The notes below the pieces were generated by a model. That model searched no databases, was not told where the DNA came from, and saw only the letters and a list, made by a program, of their open reading frames with translations. Made by a program: the position numbers and the translations under genes. Of a stretch of DNA of 64,000 bases, positions 43,333 through 52,130 are shown piece after piece (positions within the stretch are counted from its first letter, which is position 1; the number at the start of each line of letters is the position of its first letter). Source of the stretch: CBDDFV01 sp965227335 (GTDB lineage Bacteria; Planctomycetota; Phycisphaerae; Phycisphaerales; SM1A02); assembly GCA_965227335.1 (NCBI GenBank), contig CBDDFV010000012.1, positions 620,001 to 684,000 of the forward strand. Direction: 5' to 3'.

Positions 43333-43362
43333 CTGGCCCGTGGGGTTCGTTGGTCGCTCGCG

Positions 43363-43968
43363 TCAATCCCCGCCCGACCACCGCACTGCGAGATCATGCG
43401 GCGCGCCGATCAGATCGAGCAGACGCGCGGCCATGAAGTCCACCAGATCGCTCGCCATCGTCGGCATCATGTAGAACCCCGGCGACAACGGGGCCACGAC
43501 CCCGCCCGCCTCGGTGAACGTCGCCATGTTCCGCAGATCGATCTTCGAAATCGGACACTCGCGGTACGCCAGGATCAGCGGCCGATTCTCCTTGAGCGTC
43601 ACCGTCGCGGCCCGCTGGAGGAGATTGCTCGTCAGGCCCGCCGCGATCGAGGCGAGCGTGTTGCTCGACCCCGGGACGATGATCATCCCGTCGTGGAGGA
43701 ACGAGCCGGAGGCGATCGTGGCCCCGACGTCGGCGTCGGGATACAGCGTCACCCGGTCGGCCCGGCCGCCCGAGAGTTCATCCAGATCAATGCGTTTCAT
43801 GCCGAGTTCGTCCGCGACGAGACGCCGGCCGAGGGAGGAGAGGGTCAGGTGGACCTCGACGTCGGCGGCGGCGAGCAGTTCGATGCACCGCTTCGCGTAC
43901 GCCGCGCCGCTGGCGCCGCTGATCCCGATCACCACCCGTCCGTGCTGAAGTCGACCGTGCTCTGGCAT
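43363..43968 (-). CDS. ubiX: Flavin prenyltransferase UbiX
   Basis: Attaches a dimethylallyl group to FMN to make the prenylated flavin cofactor of UbiD-type decarboxylases. 201 residues: VIGISGASGAAYAKRCIEL is the FMN-binding start, then VHLTLSSLGRRLVADEL, IASGSFLHDGMIIVPGSSNTLASIAAGLTSNLLQRAA and LKENRPLILAYRECPISKIDLRNMATF, all typical. Family members are 185-205 residues long. No UbiD gene is in the window. A TACCAT box 5 bases before the ATG suggests a leaderless mRNA. Confidence 0.94.
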   Translation of the reverse strand: MPEHGRLQHGRVVIGISGASGAAYAKRCIELLAAADVEVHLTLSSLGRRLVADELGMKRIDLDELSGGRADRVTLYPDADVGATIASGSFLHDGMIIVPGSSNTLASIAAGLTSNLLQRAATVTLKENRPLILAYRECPISKIDLRNMATFTEAGGVVAPLSPGFYMMPTMASDLVDFMAARLLDLIGAPHDLAVRWSGGD

Positions 43969-43973
43969 GGGTC

Positions 43974-43979
43974 ATGGTA
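43974..43979 (-). promoter_or_regulatory. -10 box suggesting leaderless ubiX mRNA
   Basis: Minus-strand TACCAT - 5 bases - ATG; no Shine-Dalgarno. Confidence 0.5.
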
Positions 43980-44025
43980 GGCCGGTCCGGAGATGGCGAG
44001 CGACCCGACGCGGGGCGGAGCGCGG

Positions 44026-44031
44026 TAGACT
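44026..44031 (+). promoter_or_regulatory. -10 box for lipoprotein-epimerase operon
   Basis: TAGACT about 80 bases before the ATG at 44113; no clear -35. Confidence 0.35.
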
Positions 44032-44112
44032 ACGGGGTTTGTCCGGCCCGCCGCGCCTCGCCGCGGGATTCCCGGACCCTCGCGATCCCCGCGACTCTCG
44101 CTGGAGACTCTC

Positions 44113-44670
44113 ATGCGCTGCCGACCGACTTCGCCCGCCGCCCGCGTCGTCCTTCCCGGCCTGCTCCTCGTCGCCGTCGCCCTCATCGGGTGCGGCGTCA
44201 ACGTCACGTACCCGCCGGTGCGGGGGACGCCCAGTTTCGTCGGCACGCCCGTCACCGAGCCCGTCCCGACGCTCATGTCCGAGGCCGTCGTCTGGGTGCG
44301 GGCCCGCCACGGCGCCGGATGGGATGACATCGCCGTCAACCTGCCGCCTCGCACGAAGAAATGGGTCTACGACCGCGTCATCGAGAAGGCCGGTTTCGGC
44401 CGCATCATGACCTCCGCCGACGACCGCCCGGTGATCTCGGTGAGCGAGGTTCGCGTGCGAGGCCTCTCCGCCGAGGTCGACGTCATCTACCCGCGGTTCG
44501 ACACCTGGGAGTTCGCCACCCTCACCCTCGAACGCGATGTCGTCGATCGCTTCCGCGTCGTGCGTTCGAAGATCTGGCGGCTGCGGATCAAGCCGCCGAC
44601 GCCCAACTTCGACCCCGCCCTCGACGCCCCGCCGCCGCTCCCGCCCGCCCCGCCGACGGACGACGCATGA
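44113..44670 (+). CDS. Putative lipoprotein
   Basis: 185 residues. A signal with lipobox (VLPGLLLVAVALIGC) anchors it to a membrane. The mature part has a basic patch (RTKKWVYDRVIEKAG), a beta segment (VISVSEVRVRGLSAEVDVIYPRFDTWEF) and a Pro-rich end. GGAGAC lies before the ATG. I do not recognise a family. Its stop overlaps the start of the epimerase gene by 4 bases. Confidence 0.75.
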   Translation: MRCRPTSPAARVVLPGLLLVAVALIGCGVNVTYPPVRGTPSFVGTPVTEPVPTLMSEAVVWVRARHGAGWDDIAVNLPPRTKKWVYDRVIEKAGFGRIMTSADDRPVISVSEVRVRGLSAEVDVIYPRFDTWEFATLTLERDVVDRFRVVRSKIWRLRIKPPTPNFDPALDAPPPLPPAPPTDDA

Positions 44671-45659
44671 CGACGCCGGTCGACGACGATCTTCGCGCCG
44701 CCCTGTCCGGACGCATCGTCTGTGTGACGGGCGGGGCCGGATTCATCGGTTCGCATCTGGTCGACGCCCTGCTCGACGCCGGCGCAACCGTGCGCGCGAT
44801 CGACGATCTGTCCAACGGTCGACCTGAAAACCTCGCGTCCGCCCGCCGATGCGATGACCGGTTCACCTTCGTCGAAGGCTCGATCCTCGACGACGCCGCC
44901 CTCGACGCCGCGACCGCCGGGGCGTCGGTGATCTTTCACGAGGCCGCCCTCGGCTCCGTGCCGCGCTCGTTCCGAGAGCCGCGTCTCTATCTCGAAGTGA
45001 ACGCGACGGGGACGCTGTCGGTGCTCGAGGCCGCCCGCCGACACGAGGTCGAACGCGTCGTCTACGCCGCGTCGAGCAGTGCGTACGGCGACCAGCCGGA
45101 ACTCCCGTTGCGCGAATCGATGCTCCCCCGGCCGATGTCGCCGTACGCCGCGGCCAAGCTCGCGGCGGAAACCCTGATGCGCGCCTACGCCTTCACCTAC
45201 GGTCTCGCCACCGTCTCCCTTCGCTACTTCAACATCTTCGGCCCGCGTCAGCGTCCCGACTCCGCGTACGCGGCGGTCATCCCCCGGTGGATCACGGCCA
45301 TGCAGCGGGGCGAACGTCCGACCGTGTTCGGCGACGGAACGCAGACCCGCGACTTCACGTACGTCGAGAACGCCGTGCGGGCGAACCTGCTCGCCGCGAC
45401 GTGCGCACACGAACTGCGCGGCGATGTCTTCAACGTCGCGTGTGGCGCGTCCTACTCGCTCGTCGATCTGATCACCGCCCTCGCCGAGACGCTGGGCGTC
45501 GATCCGTCGTTCGATCGCGCCGACGCCCGGGCGGGGGAAGTCGTGCGGAGCTGGGCGGATATCAGCCGCGCGCGAGAGGTCCTGGGCTACGAGCCGGCGG
45601 TCGACTTTCACGAGGGGCTCCGTCGGACGGTGGCCTCGTTTTCGGCGGTCGACGCCTGA
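44667..45659 (+). CDS. NAD-dependent sugar-nucleotide epimerase (SDR, WbpP/GalE-like)
   Basis: Extended short-chain dehydrogenase, 330 residues, most like UDP-GlcNAc or UDP-Glc 4-epimerases. VTGGAGFIGSHLVDALLDAG is the NAD site; ASSSAYGD gives the catalytic Ser/Thr position and SPYAAAKLAAE the YxxxK. RYFNIFGPRQRPDSAYAAVIPRW and GDGTQTRDFTYVENAV are typical of the WbpP-like group. The start overlaps the lipoprotein stop (ATGA). It may feed surface polysaccharide synthesis together with the sugar genes at 57-60 kb (inference). Confidence 0.88.
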   Translation: MTTPVDDDLRAALSGRIVCVTGGAGFIGSHLVDALLDAGATVRAIDDLSNGRPENLASARRCDDRFTFVEGSILDDAALDAATAGASVIFHEAALGSVPRSFREPRLYLEVNATGTLSVLEAARRHEVERVVYAASSSAYGDQPELPLRESMLPRPMSPYAAAKLAAETLMRAYAFTYGLATVSLRYFNIFGPRQRPDSAYAAVIPRWITAMQRGERPTVFGDGTQTRDFTYVENAVRANLLAATCAHELRGDVFNVACGASYSLVDLITALAETLGVDPSFDRADARAGEVVRSWADISRAREVLGYEPAVDFHEGLRRTVASFSAVDA

Positions 45660-45764
45660 AATCGCGATCCCGGTGCATGGTCGGGGGGGTTGCTCCGTTC
45701 GGCCGATAACGGTTCCGGCGGGGATTTTGTGTCACCGGGCGGAGACCCGGGAAGGCGGGCGGCC

Positions 45765-46343
45765 ATGAACAACATGATGACCGACGACGCCGCGGACCTC
45801 GCCGCCGCTCAGGGCGGAGATCACGCTGCGTTTGGTCGGCTCTACGACCGGCACGCCGCCGTGGTGCTTGCTCTCTGTCGAAAACGCCTTCCCGGCGGGA
45901 TCGACGCGGAGGACGCGCTTCAGGAGACGTTCATCCGGGCGTGGCGTCGACTCGACGCCGTGGTCGAGCCGGAGAAGCTCCGGCCGTGGCTCTATGGCGT
46001 GGCTCGGTTCGTCTGTTCCGAACGTCGACGCGCGGCGGGTCGTCGCGCGAAACACGAGGACCGCGCCATGCTCAACCAGGCCGCCCGACAGGCCGCGCGA
46101 CATGACGAGCCCGCCCCGCACGTCGAATCCGCCCAGCGCGACGAAGCGCTGCAACGGCTCGACGCCGCGATGGACAAGCTCTCCGACCGGGAGCGGCTCG
46201 CCATTCATCTCTACTACCTCGACGCAGATCCCATCGCCGCCGCCGCGACCGCCCTTGGTCTGTCGCGCAGCGGCTACTACAAGCTGCTCGGCCGCGCCCG
46301 CGAACGGCTCGCCGGCCTGATGCAGGAGGTGATCGCCTCATGA
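45765..46343 (+). CDS. ECF RNA polymerase sigma factor
   Basis: A 192-residue ECF sigma factor, started at MNNMMTDDAADL (AAGG upstream). Region 2 is GGDHAAFGRLYDRHAAVVLALCRKRL...DAEDALQETFIRAWRRLD, then LRPWLYGVARFVCSERRR; region 4 is LDAAMDKLSDRERLAIHLYYLDADPIAAAATALGLSRSGYYKLLGRARERL. The stop overlaps the start of the next gene by 4 bases. That gene has a cytoplasmic N-terminus and one membrane helix, like an anti-sigma factor. Confidence 0.92.
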   Translation: MNNMMTDDAADLAAAQGGDHAAFGRLYDRHAAVVLALCRKRLPGGIDAEDALQETFIRAWRRLDAVVEPEKLRPWLYGVARFVCSERRRAAGRRAKHEDRAMLNQAARQAARHDEPAPHVESAQRDEALQRLDAAMDKLSDRERLAIHLYYLDADPIAAAATALGLSRSGYYKLLGRARERLAGLMQEVIAS

Positions 46344-49300
46344 ACGCCAACCACGATCCCCGACCGAACCATGATCAGCCGCCGACCCCCGACGCCCTTC
46401 CGGCCCGCGACGAGCTCGACACGCTGCTTCGCGACTGGCATGAGCGCAACGCCGACGCCGCGGCGGCGGGACGCGACCGCCTGATGGCTGCGCTCGCGCA
46501 CGAGCGGCAGCCGGCGGCGCCGACGCCGTCGTCGTCGTCGTCGTCGTCGTTCTCCTTCCGCGCCGTGCTGGCGAGTCTGCAGGGTCCGCGTCTCCGTTTC
46601 GCGGCGGTGCTGGCGTTGCTCGCCGGCGTCGCCGCGCTGCTCGTCATGCCCGAACGCAGCGCCATGGCGGACGACGTGATCATGGTCCCCGACGGCGGCC
46701 GGCTCGAGGCGCGTGCGAAGGACGGCGCGGTCATCGGCCCCTGTCCGCTGCAGCACACCGATGTCGTGGCCGACATCGCGGGCCGCTTCGCCCGCGTCAC
46801 AGTCACCCAGACCTTCCAGAACGCGTACGACATCCCGATCGAGGCGGTGTACACGTTCCCGCTGAGTCATCGCGGCGCCGTCGATCGCATGACGATGACG
46901 ATCGGCGATCGTGTCGTGATCGGCGACGTGAAGGAGCGTGAGCAGGCGCGTCGGATCTACGACGCCGCGATTCGCAGCGGCCAGATCGCGAGTCTGCTGG
47001 AGCAGGAGCGTCCGAACATCTTCACCCAGACGGTCGGCAATATCCCGCCCGGCGAGACGATCGACATCGAGATCAGCTACGTCGAGACGGTGACGAGCGT
47101 CGACGGCGTGTTTCAGTTCGATTTCCCGATGACCGTCGCGCCGCGGTACATCCCGGGCCGGCCGGTCAACAGCCCGTCGCTCACCCCCGCGGAACTCACG
47201 CCGCGCCGGGGCGTGATTCTCCGCGGTCCCGCGACGATCGAGATTCACGACGTCGACACGCCGGACGAACACGGCGCAAAGGCGGACGATGATCGCCTGA
47301 GTCTCGGCCGGCTCCGCGTGCTCCTCGACGGCGCGGTCTCCATTGCGCCGCCCGGCGCGACGTGGTTCGGCGTCGACCGCGACACGAACCAGCCGATCCA
47401 GCCCGAGATCCGCGCGGCGTTCGTCGTGTCCTACGCGAACGGCGCGAAGGAAGCGGGCGTGCTCTACCCCGACGGCGTCGGTCGCATCGCCCAACGCTGG
47501 TTCTATACCGACATGCGTCGCGCGATCCGTGACGCCGGCGCCCCGGGGGCGGGATACGAACAGAACACCGACCAGGTCCCCGATGCGCGGCGGATCTCGC
47601 CGATGCCCACGCCCCCCGGCGTCCGGGCCGGCCATGACATCTCCGTCACCGTGAACCTCGCCACCGGCGGCCCCGGCATCGTCGACGTCGCGAGCGAACT
47701 GCACGAGATCAATCGCATTCGGGAAGCGGGTCGTCGCAACGATGATGAACGGCCGACCGCGGCGTCGTTCGAACTCGCTCGCAAGACGGAGATCCCCAAC
47801 CGGGACTTCCGCTTCCAGTGGACGCAGACCGCGGACACGATCGAGGAAGCCGTGTTCGCGCACGGCGACGGCGACGAGGGATTCGTCACCGTGATGATCG
47901 ATCCGCCCGCCCGCGTCGCCGAGGATCTGATCGTCAGCCGCGAACTCATCTTCGTGCTCGACTGCTCGGGTTCGATGGAGGGGTTCCCGATCGAGCAGGC
48001 GAAGAACGTCCTTCGGGACGCGCTCGGGACGATGCGTGAAGGCGACACGTTCAACATCGTGACGTTCAACAACTCGCTCGGCGTGCTGTGGAACGAACCG
48101 AAGCCGAACACGCCCGAGAACCGGGCGGAAGCCCGCGCCTATGTCGACGCCCGACAGGGCGGCGGCGGCACCGAAATGAAGCCCGCCGTGCTCCGTGCGC
48201 TCGAACGCGCCGCGGCCGACGACGCGGAAGAGGACGATCGTCCGATCCGCATCGTGATGTTCCTGTCCGACGGCGAAGTCGGCAACGATATGGAAATCAT
48301 CCAGGCCGCCCGCGACGCCCGCGATCACACCCGCGTGTTCACGATCGGCATCGGCGACAGCCCCAACCGCTACCTGCTCGATGAACTCGCGCGGGCCGGG
48401 GCCGGCGCGGCGGATTTCTGCTCGCTCTCCAGCGACCCCGCGGAGATCGTCGCTCGCTTCGTGAAACGCATCGCCAGCCCCGTCCTGACCAACATCGCGA
48501 TCACGCTCGACGGCGTCGGCGTGGAGTCGTTCGAACTCACGCCCGATCCCGTGCCGGATCTGCACGATGAGGATCCCATCATCGTCCACGCTCGCTACCG
48601 ACTCACCGACGGCGCGGACGCCGTCAACGCAAAGCTGCGGGTGCGCGGGCGCACGGGGCGCGGCGGGTACGACAAGACGATCGCGGTGAACCTGCCGCGC
48701 GAATCGGATCAGAACGATCAACTGCCGAGCCTCTGGGCCCGCGCCCAGGTCGAGGATCTGCTCCGTCCGCATCTCGAGGCGGTGCAGCAGGGGAACGCGC
48801 CGGACGACATCAAATCGAAGGTCGTCGCCCTCGGCGAGCAGTATCAGCTCGTCACGCCGTTCACGAGTTTCGTGGCGGTGGAGAAGGTGCGGACGGTGAT
48901 CGGCGGCGAGCGGATGCTCGTGGCGGTGCCGATCGAGATGCCGCGCGGCCAGTCGTGGGAGGGCGTGTTCGGCCAGCGTCGGCAGCGTCTGCAGGAGCAG
49001 GCCGGCCGGATGGAGCTGGACGCCAATCTGCTGGGCCGCACGGATGACGCATTCGGCGCCGACATCGTGGATCAGCTCGGCCAGGTGCTCGCCGATTCGC
49101 CGACGCATCCGACCGCCAAGGTGCTGCGTGATGCGGCGCAGGTCGATCTGAAGTACCGCGGTCTCTTCGAGCAGACGAAGGGCCTGCCCGCGGAAGAAAA
49201 CGAGCAGTTGCGTCGCTTGCAGGAGGCGCAATACGGCGTCGAAGGCCTTGCGTTCGGTCGGACGCCGACCGCCGGCGGGACGGCGTTGCAGACCGAGACG

Positions 49301-50740
49301 CGTGCGAGTCAACTCCGCTACTGGTTCGAATCAGCGCCTGACACCGACACGATCTCACTCGGCGTACCGTTGTCGACGATGACCGGGTCTGGCGTTGAGT
49401 TGTGGTCCTTCCACATGCACACGGCCCCGGCGGAAACCGCGCCGATCATGCTCGGGGAAACGCCGGTCGTGGGCGAGGCGTTCGTCGGATACATCGCCAA
49501 GGACGCTGTGTTACGCGCGCACGCCGGCGTGGTCGCGCTCGATGTCGTCGCGGCGGATCGTCTGGCCGCGCTGCCCGACCTGACGGTCGCGCCGCCGCCC
49601 GCTTCCGCCGCGCCGCCCACGGCGCGTCCGTCGGCTGCTCCGCCGCCGGCGCCGCCGGCGAAGGGCAAGTCGGCGAACGCTCAACCGGGGCCCGTTCGTC
49701 AGTCCGCCGCGGGCGCGGCGGGGCGGCACGCCGGCGCGCCGGCGGCGCGATCAAGAGGTCTGGGCGGAGGCGGCGGGGGCGGAGACGCCAAAGCCGATCC
49801 CGCCCAGGATGCGGGTGCGGCCGCCGAACGGGGGGAGGCCGACGTGCAGAACGCGTCGTCCGAGGAAAGTCCGGGCGGCATGCGAGGCCGACGTCGCGCC
49901 GGCGCTCCGGCCGGCGACGGCGGTCAGGCGACGCCGGCGCTCGAAGCGGCCGCCGCCCGCGAAGTGATCGATGCGGAAGTCGCCGACGCCGCGCCGACCG
50001 AGGCGGATGAAGCGCCCGCGCCGCCTGATCCCGCACGCATCGAGGAAGCGGCTCGCGCGACCGCTCGCGCCGCGTCGAACCTCCAGGTCGTGCAGTCCGC
50101 CGCGTCGCTCGTCCGACTCGATCTCCCCGCCGCGGACAGCGCGCTGCGGCTGGCGATGCAGTTCGCGCCGGAGCATCCGCCGGTCGTCGTCCTGCGTGAA
50201 CTGCGGACGGAACTCGCGGCGCTCTGGCAACGCGAAGGCGAGCGCGGCTTCATCGCCGCCGGCGGACACCGGACCGCGGAGCGTCTCGTCATCGCCGCCG
50301 CGCAGGCGTATGCGGACGGTGAACGCGACGCGGCGGAACGTCTGCTCGAAGGCGTCGTGCTCGCGGATCCGGCGTACATGCCGGCCGCCCGCGGGCTGGA
50401 GGCGTTGCGCGACGCCGCCATCACGGACGCCGCGGAGGCCAACGTCCTCCGCGCCGCCGCGGACGTCGCGCGTCGGGATCTGCAGACGGCGATCGATGAT
50501 CTGCGGGTCGCGCAGGTGCTCGATCGGGAGCTTCGCGATCGCACGGGTCGGGTGCGGGTCACGGTGCTGATTGACGAGACCCGGCGCCGCGCCGTCGTGC
50601 GCACGCTCCGTGACCGTCGACTCGTCGTCCTCGCGACGCCGCCCCAGTCGCCGATCGTGATCGGCGAAGCGTCCGTCGACGCCCTGCGCGGCCTCGCGCT
50701 GGTCGACGGCGTGCGTCGGATCGCACCGCTGCGGGAATAG
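46340..50740 (+). CDS. Giant VIT-VWA membrane protein coupled to an ECF sigma factor
   Basis: 1466 residues. Residues 1-85 are cytoplasmic (DELDTLLRDWHERNADAAAAGRDRLMAAL, then a poly-Ser run from a TCG repeat); 86-103 form one membrane helix (FAAVLALLAGVAALLVMP). Outside: a VIT domain (about 130-260; VTVTQTFQNAYDIPIEAVYTFPLSHRGAV), a VWA domain (about 530-720) with MIDAS DCSGS in LIFVLDCSGSMEGFPIEQAKNVL, and a Thr/Asp pair in DGEVGND. Then a linker, a Pro/Ala-rich stretch (about 1085-1150) and a helical C-terminus. The sigma-gene overlap suggests it controls that sigma factor and senses an outside signal (inference). Confidence 0.85.
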   Translation: MNANHDPRPNHDQPPTPDALPARDELDTLLRDWHERNADAAAAGRDRLMAALAHERQPAAPTPSSSSSSSFSFRAVLASLQGPRLRFAAVLALLAGVAALLVMPERSAMADDVIMVPDGGRLEARAKDGAVIGPCPLQHTDVVADIAGRFARVTVTQTFQNAYDIPIEAVYTFPLSHRGAVDRMTMTIGDRVVIGDVKEREQARRIYDAAIRSGQIASLLEQERPNIFTQTVGNIPPGETIDIEISYVETVTSVDGVFQFDFPMTVAPRYIPGRPVNSPSLTPAELTPRRGVILRGPATIEIHDVDTPDEHGAKADDDRLSLGRLRVLLDGAVSIAPPGATWFGVDRDTNQPIQPEIRAAFVVSYANGAKEAGVLYPDGVGRIAQRWFYTDMRRAIRDAGAPGAGYEQNTDQVPDARRISPMPTPPGVRAGHDISVTVNLATGGPGIVDVASELHEINRIREAGRRNDDERPTAASFELARKTEIPNRDFRFQWTQTADTIEEAVFAHGDGDEGFVTVMIDPPARVAEDLIVSRELIFVLDCSGSMEGFPIEQAKNVLRDALGTMREGDTFNIVTFNNSLGVLWNEPKPNTPENRAEARAYVDARQGGGGTEMKPAVLRALERAAADDAEEDDRPIRIVMFLSDGEVGNDMEIIQAARDARDHTRVFTIGIGDSPNRYLLDELARAGAGAADFCSLSSDPAEIVARFVKRIASPVLTNIAITLDGVGVESFELTPDPVPDLHDEDPIIVHARYRLTDGADAVNAKLRVRGRTGRGGYDKTIAVNLPRESDQNDQLPSLWARAQVEDLLRPHLEAVQQGNAPDDIKSKVVALGEQYQLVTPFTSFVAVEKVRTVIGGERMLVAVPIEMPRGQSWEGVFGQRRQRLQEQAGRMELDANLLGRTDDAFGADIVDQLGQVLADSPTHPTAKVLRDAAQVDLKYRGLFEQTKGLPAEENEQLRRLQEAQYGVEGLAFGRTPTAGGTALQTETRASQLRYWFESAPDTDTISLGVPLSTMTGSGVELWSFHMHTAPAETAPIMLGETPVVGEAFVGYIAKDAVLRAHAGVVALDVVAADRLAALPDLTVAPPPASAAPPTARPSAAPPPAPPAKGKSANAQPGPVRQSAAGAAGRHAGAPAARSRGLGGGGGGGDAKADPAQDAGAAAERGEADVQNASSEESPGGMRGRRRAGAPAGDGGQATPALEAAAAREVIDAEVADAAPTEADEAPAPPDPARIEEAARATARAASNLQVVQSAASLVRLDLPAADSALRLAMQFAPEHPPVVVLRELRTELAALWQREGERGFIAAGGHRTAERLVIAAAQAYADGERDAAERLLEGVVLADPAYMPAARGLEALRDAAITDAAEANVLRAAADVARRDLQTAIDDLRVAQVLDRELRDRTGRVRVTVLIDETRRRAVVRTLRDRRLVVLATPPQSPIVIGEASVDALRGLALVDGVRRIAPLRE
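46528..46550 (+). repeat. GTC trinucleotide repeat
   Basis: About 7.7 copies of GTC in frame, coding a run of seven Ser in the VIT-VWA protein just before its membrane helix. Confidence 0.9.
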
Positions 50741-50763
50741 ACCTGCGACCACATCCTCTGCCA

Positions 50764-50797
50764 CGCCCCGCGTCGTTCGTCAGGACGATGCGGGGCG
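50764..50797. terminator. Hairpin between convergent genes
   Basis: CGCCCCGCGTCGT - 8-base loop - ACGATGCGGGGCG; 13 pairs including one G-U, followed by TTGTC on the plus strand. It can serve both the VIT-VWA gene and the convergent Cys-rich gene. Confidence 0.6.
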
Positions 50798-50804
50798 TTG
50801 TCGA

Positions 50805-52043
50805 TCAGTCGTCAACGACGTTCAGTTCGATGCGGTAGTGATTCCCCGTCGATCCCCGCATCGGCACGCCTTCGTAGGCGGCGGGGGCGACGAAGATCGC
50901 GTATTCGCCGGGGCCGAGATGCAGTTCGGCGGTGTCGCCGCCGGCACAGTCCGCCGCCCCGCCCGTCGTCCGGAGAATCTGCGGCACGCACTGGTCGACG
51001 CCGCCGATCACGTAGATCACGGCCGGGAATTCGGCGCCCGCCCAGAGGCGGATCGTGGTCGCCTCGTCGAGCGTGAATCGCCACCAGTCCGTATCTCGCG
51101 CGCCGTTCTGCGCCCACGCGGATCCGAAAAAGGCGTCGCCGAGCTGGACGGTCTGCGGGGCGGCCTGGCAACTGCCGTTGAGATCGTCGCCGTTCGTCTC
51201 GATCTCACGAATATCGTCGAGTTCGATCTCGACGCGGCAGCCGTCCGTACACGCGGTCGCCGCGAGGGCCGCGCAATTGGCGTCCCATTCGGTCTCGCAG
51301 CAGAAGGGATCGATCGCACACACGGCGCGGCAGCATTCCGCGTCCTCGCACCCGGGCGTGGCCTTCGCCTCGTCACACCGACCCTCGCCGTTGGCGCAGC
51401 CGCGGTCGATCAGGTCGTCATCGGCGGTCTGCGCCTCGCGGTAGCGGACGGTCAGGGCGGGATCGGTCATCGCATCCGCCTCATCGAACCACACGCCGAG
51501 ACGGATCTTGTAGCAGTGCCCGGCGATCACCGGCAGTTCGAGGAACGACGAGAAGTCGCCGCAGTGCGCGCAGTCGTCGTTGACGCCGACGAGGTCATCC
51601 GGGGCGGGGGGACAGACGGTGGGATCGCATCCGCGGTAGACCTCGAGTTCCGTGTCGGCGGCCGGACCGCCCGACGCCGCGAGCCGGACGGTGCCCGTCT
51701 CCGGCGCGACGAAGTTGAACCACATCTCCGGTTCGGACCGGATCGTATCGAGGGGCGTCCCGGTGCGGGTGAGGGGGCCCGGCTGTTCGCACGTGACCTG
51801 GCCGTCGGTGCAGATCGACAGGGCGAGGTCGCTGCACGCCGGATCCCACAGGGCGTCGCAGCAGAAGGGATCGAGCAGGCAGATCGTGTCGGCGCAGACG
51901 GTCGATTCACACCCGGGCGCGAGTCGCACGCCTCCGAGATCCCGCCAGCTCCGGTCCGCGGCGGCGGACATCGACAGCCCGCCGGCCAGCAGGCCGGCCG
52001 CGATGATGCGGCGACGACGGGATGCGTGCGTCAGCGACGCCAT
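50805..52043 (-). CDS. Exported Cys-rich protein with duplicated CC modules
   Basis: 412 residues with a signal peptide (RRRRIIAAGLLAGGLSMSAAA); GGAGGAGATCC stands directly before the ATG. Two homologous Cys modules of about 40 residues: PGCESTVCADTICLLDPFCC..WDPACSDLALSICT and PGCEDAECCRAVCAIDPFCC..WDANCAALAATACT. Each is followed by a beta domain of the pre-peptidase type (MWFNFVAPETGTVRLAASGG; WWRFTLDEATTIRLWAG). No enzyme motif is visible. The Cys number suggests disulfides in an oxidising compartment. Confidence 0.8.
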   Translation of the reverse strand: MASLTHASRRRRIIAAGLLAGGLSMSAAADRSWRDLGGVRLAPGCESTVCADTICLLDPFCCDALWDPACSDLALSICTDGQVTCEQPGPLTRTGTPLDTIRSEPEMWFNFVAPETGTVRLAASGGPAADTELEVYRGCDPTVCPPAPDDLVGVNDDCAHCGDFSSFLELPVIAGHCYKIRLGVWFDEADAMTDPALTVRYREAQTADDDLIDRGCANGEGRCDEAKATPGCEDAECCRAVCAIDPFCCETEWDANCAALAATACTDGCRVEIELDDIREIETNGDDLNGSCQAAPQTVQLGDAFFGSAWAQNGARDTDWWRFTLDEATTIRLWAGAEFPAVIYVIGGVDQCVPQILRTTGGAADCAGGDTAELHLGPGEYAIFVAPAAYEGVPMRGSTGNHYRIELNVVDD

Positions 52044-52130
52044 GGATCTCCTCCGAGACCCCGCGGGGGGGCAATCCTTCAGGATACCGACCGGTGGGGG
52101 CCGGGGCCAAGGGAATCCGGGGGCGCCGGG

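Noticed and set aside
46277..49312. 1011-codon open frame antisense to the VIT-VWA gene
   Set aside because: Composed of Arg/Asp/His/Val-rich text without family motifs; it mirrors a real gene in GC-rich DNA, where antisense frames stay open by codon bias.
49318..49334. tRNA T-arm-like GGTTCGAATC
   Set aside because: It lies inside the VIT-VWA coding frame (codes YWFES) and has no acceptor or anticodon stem around it; no tRNA was found in the window.
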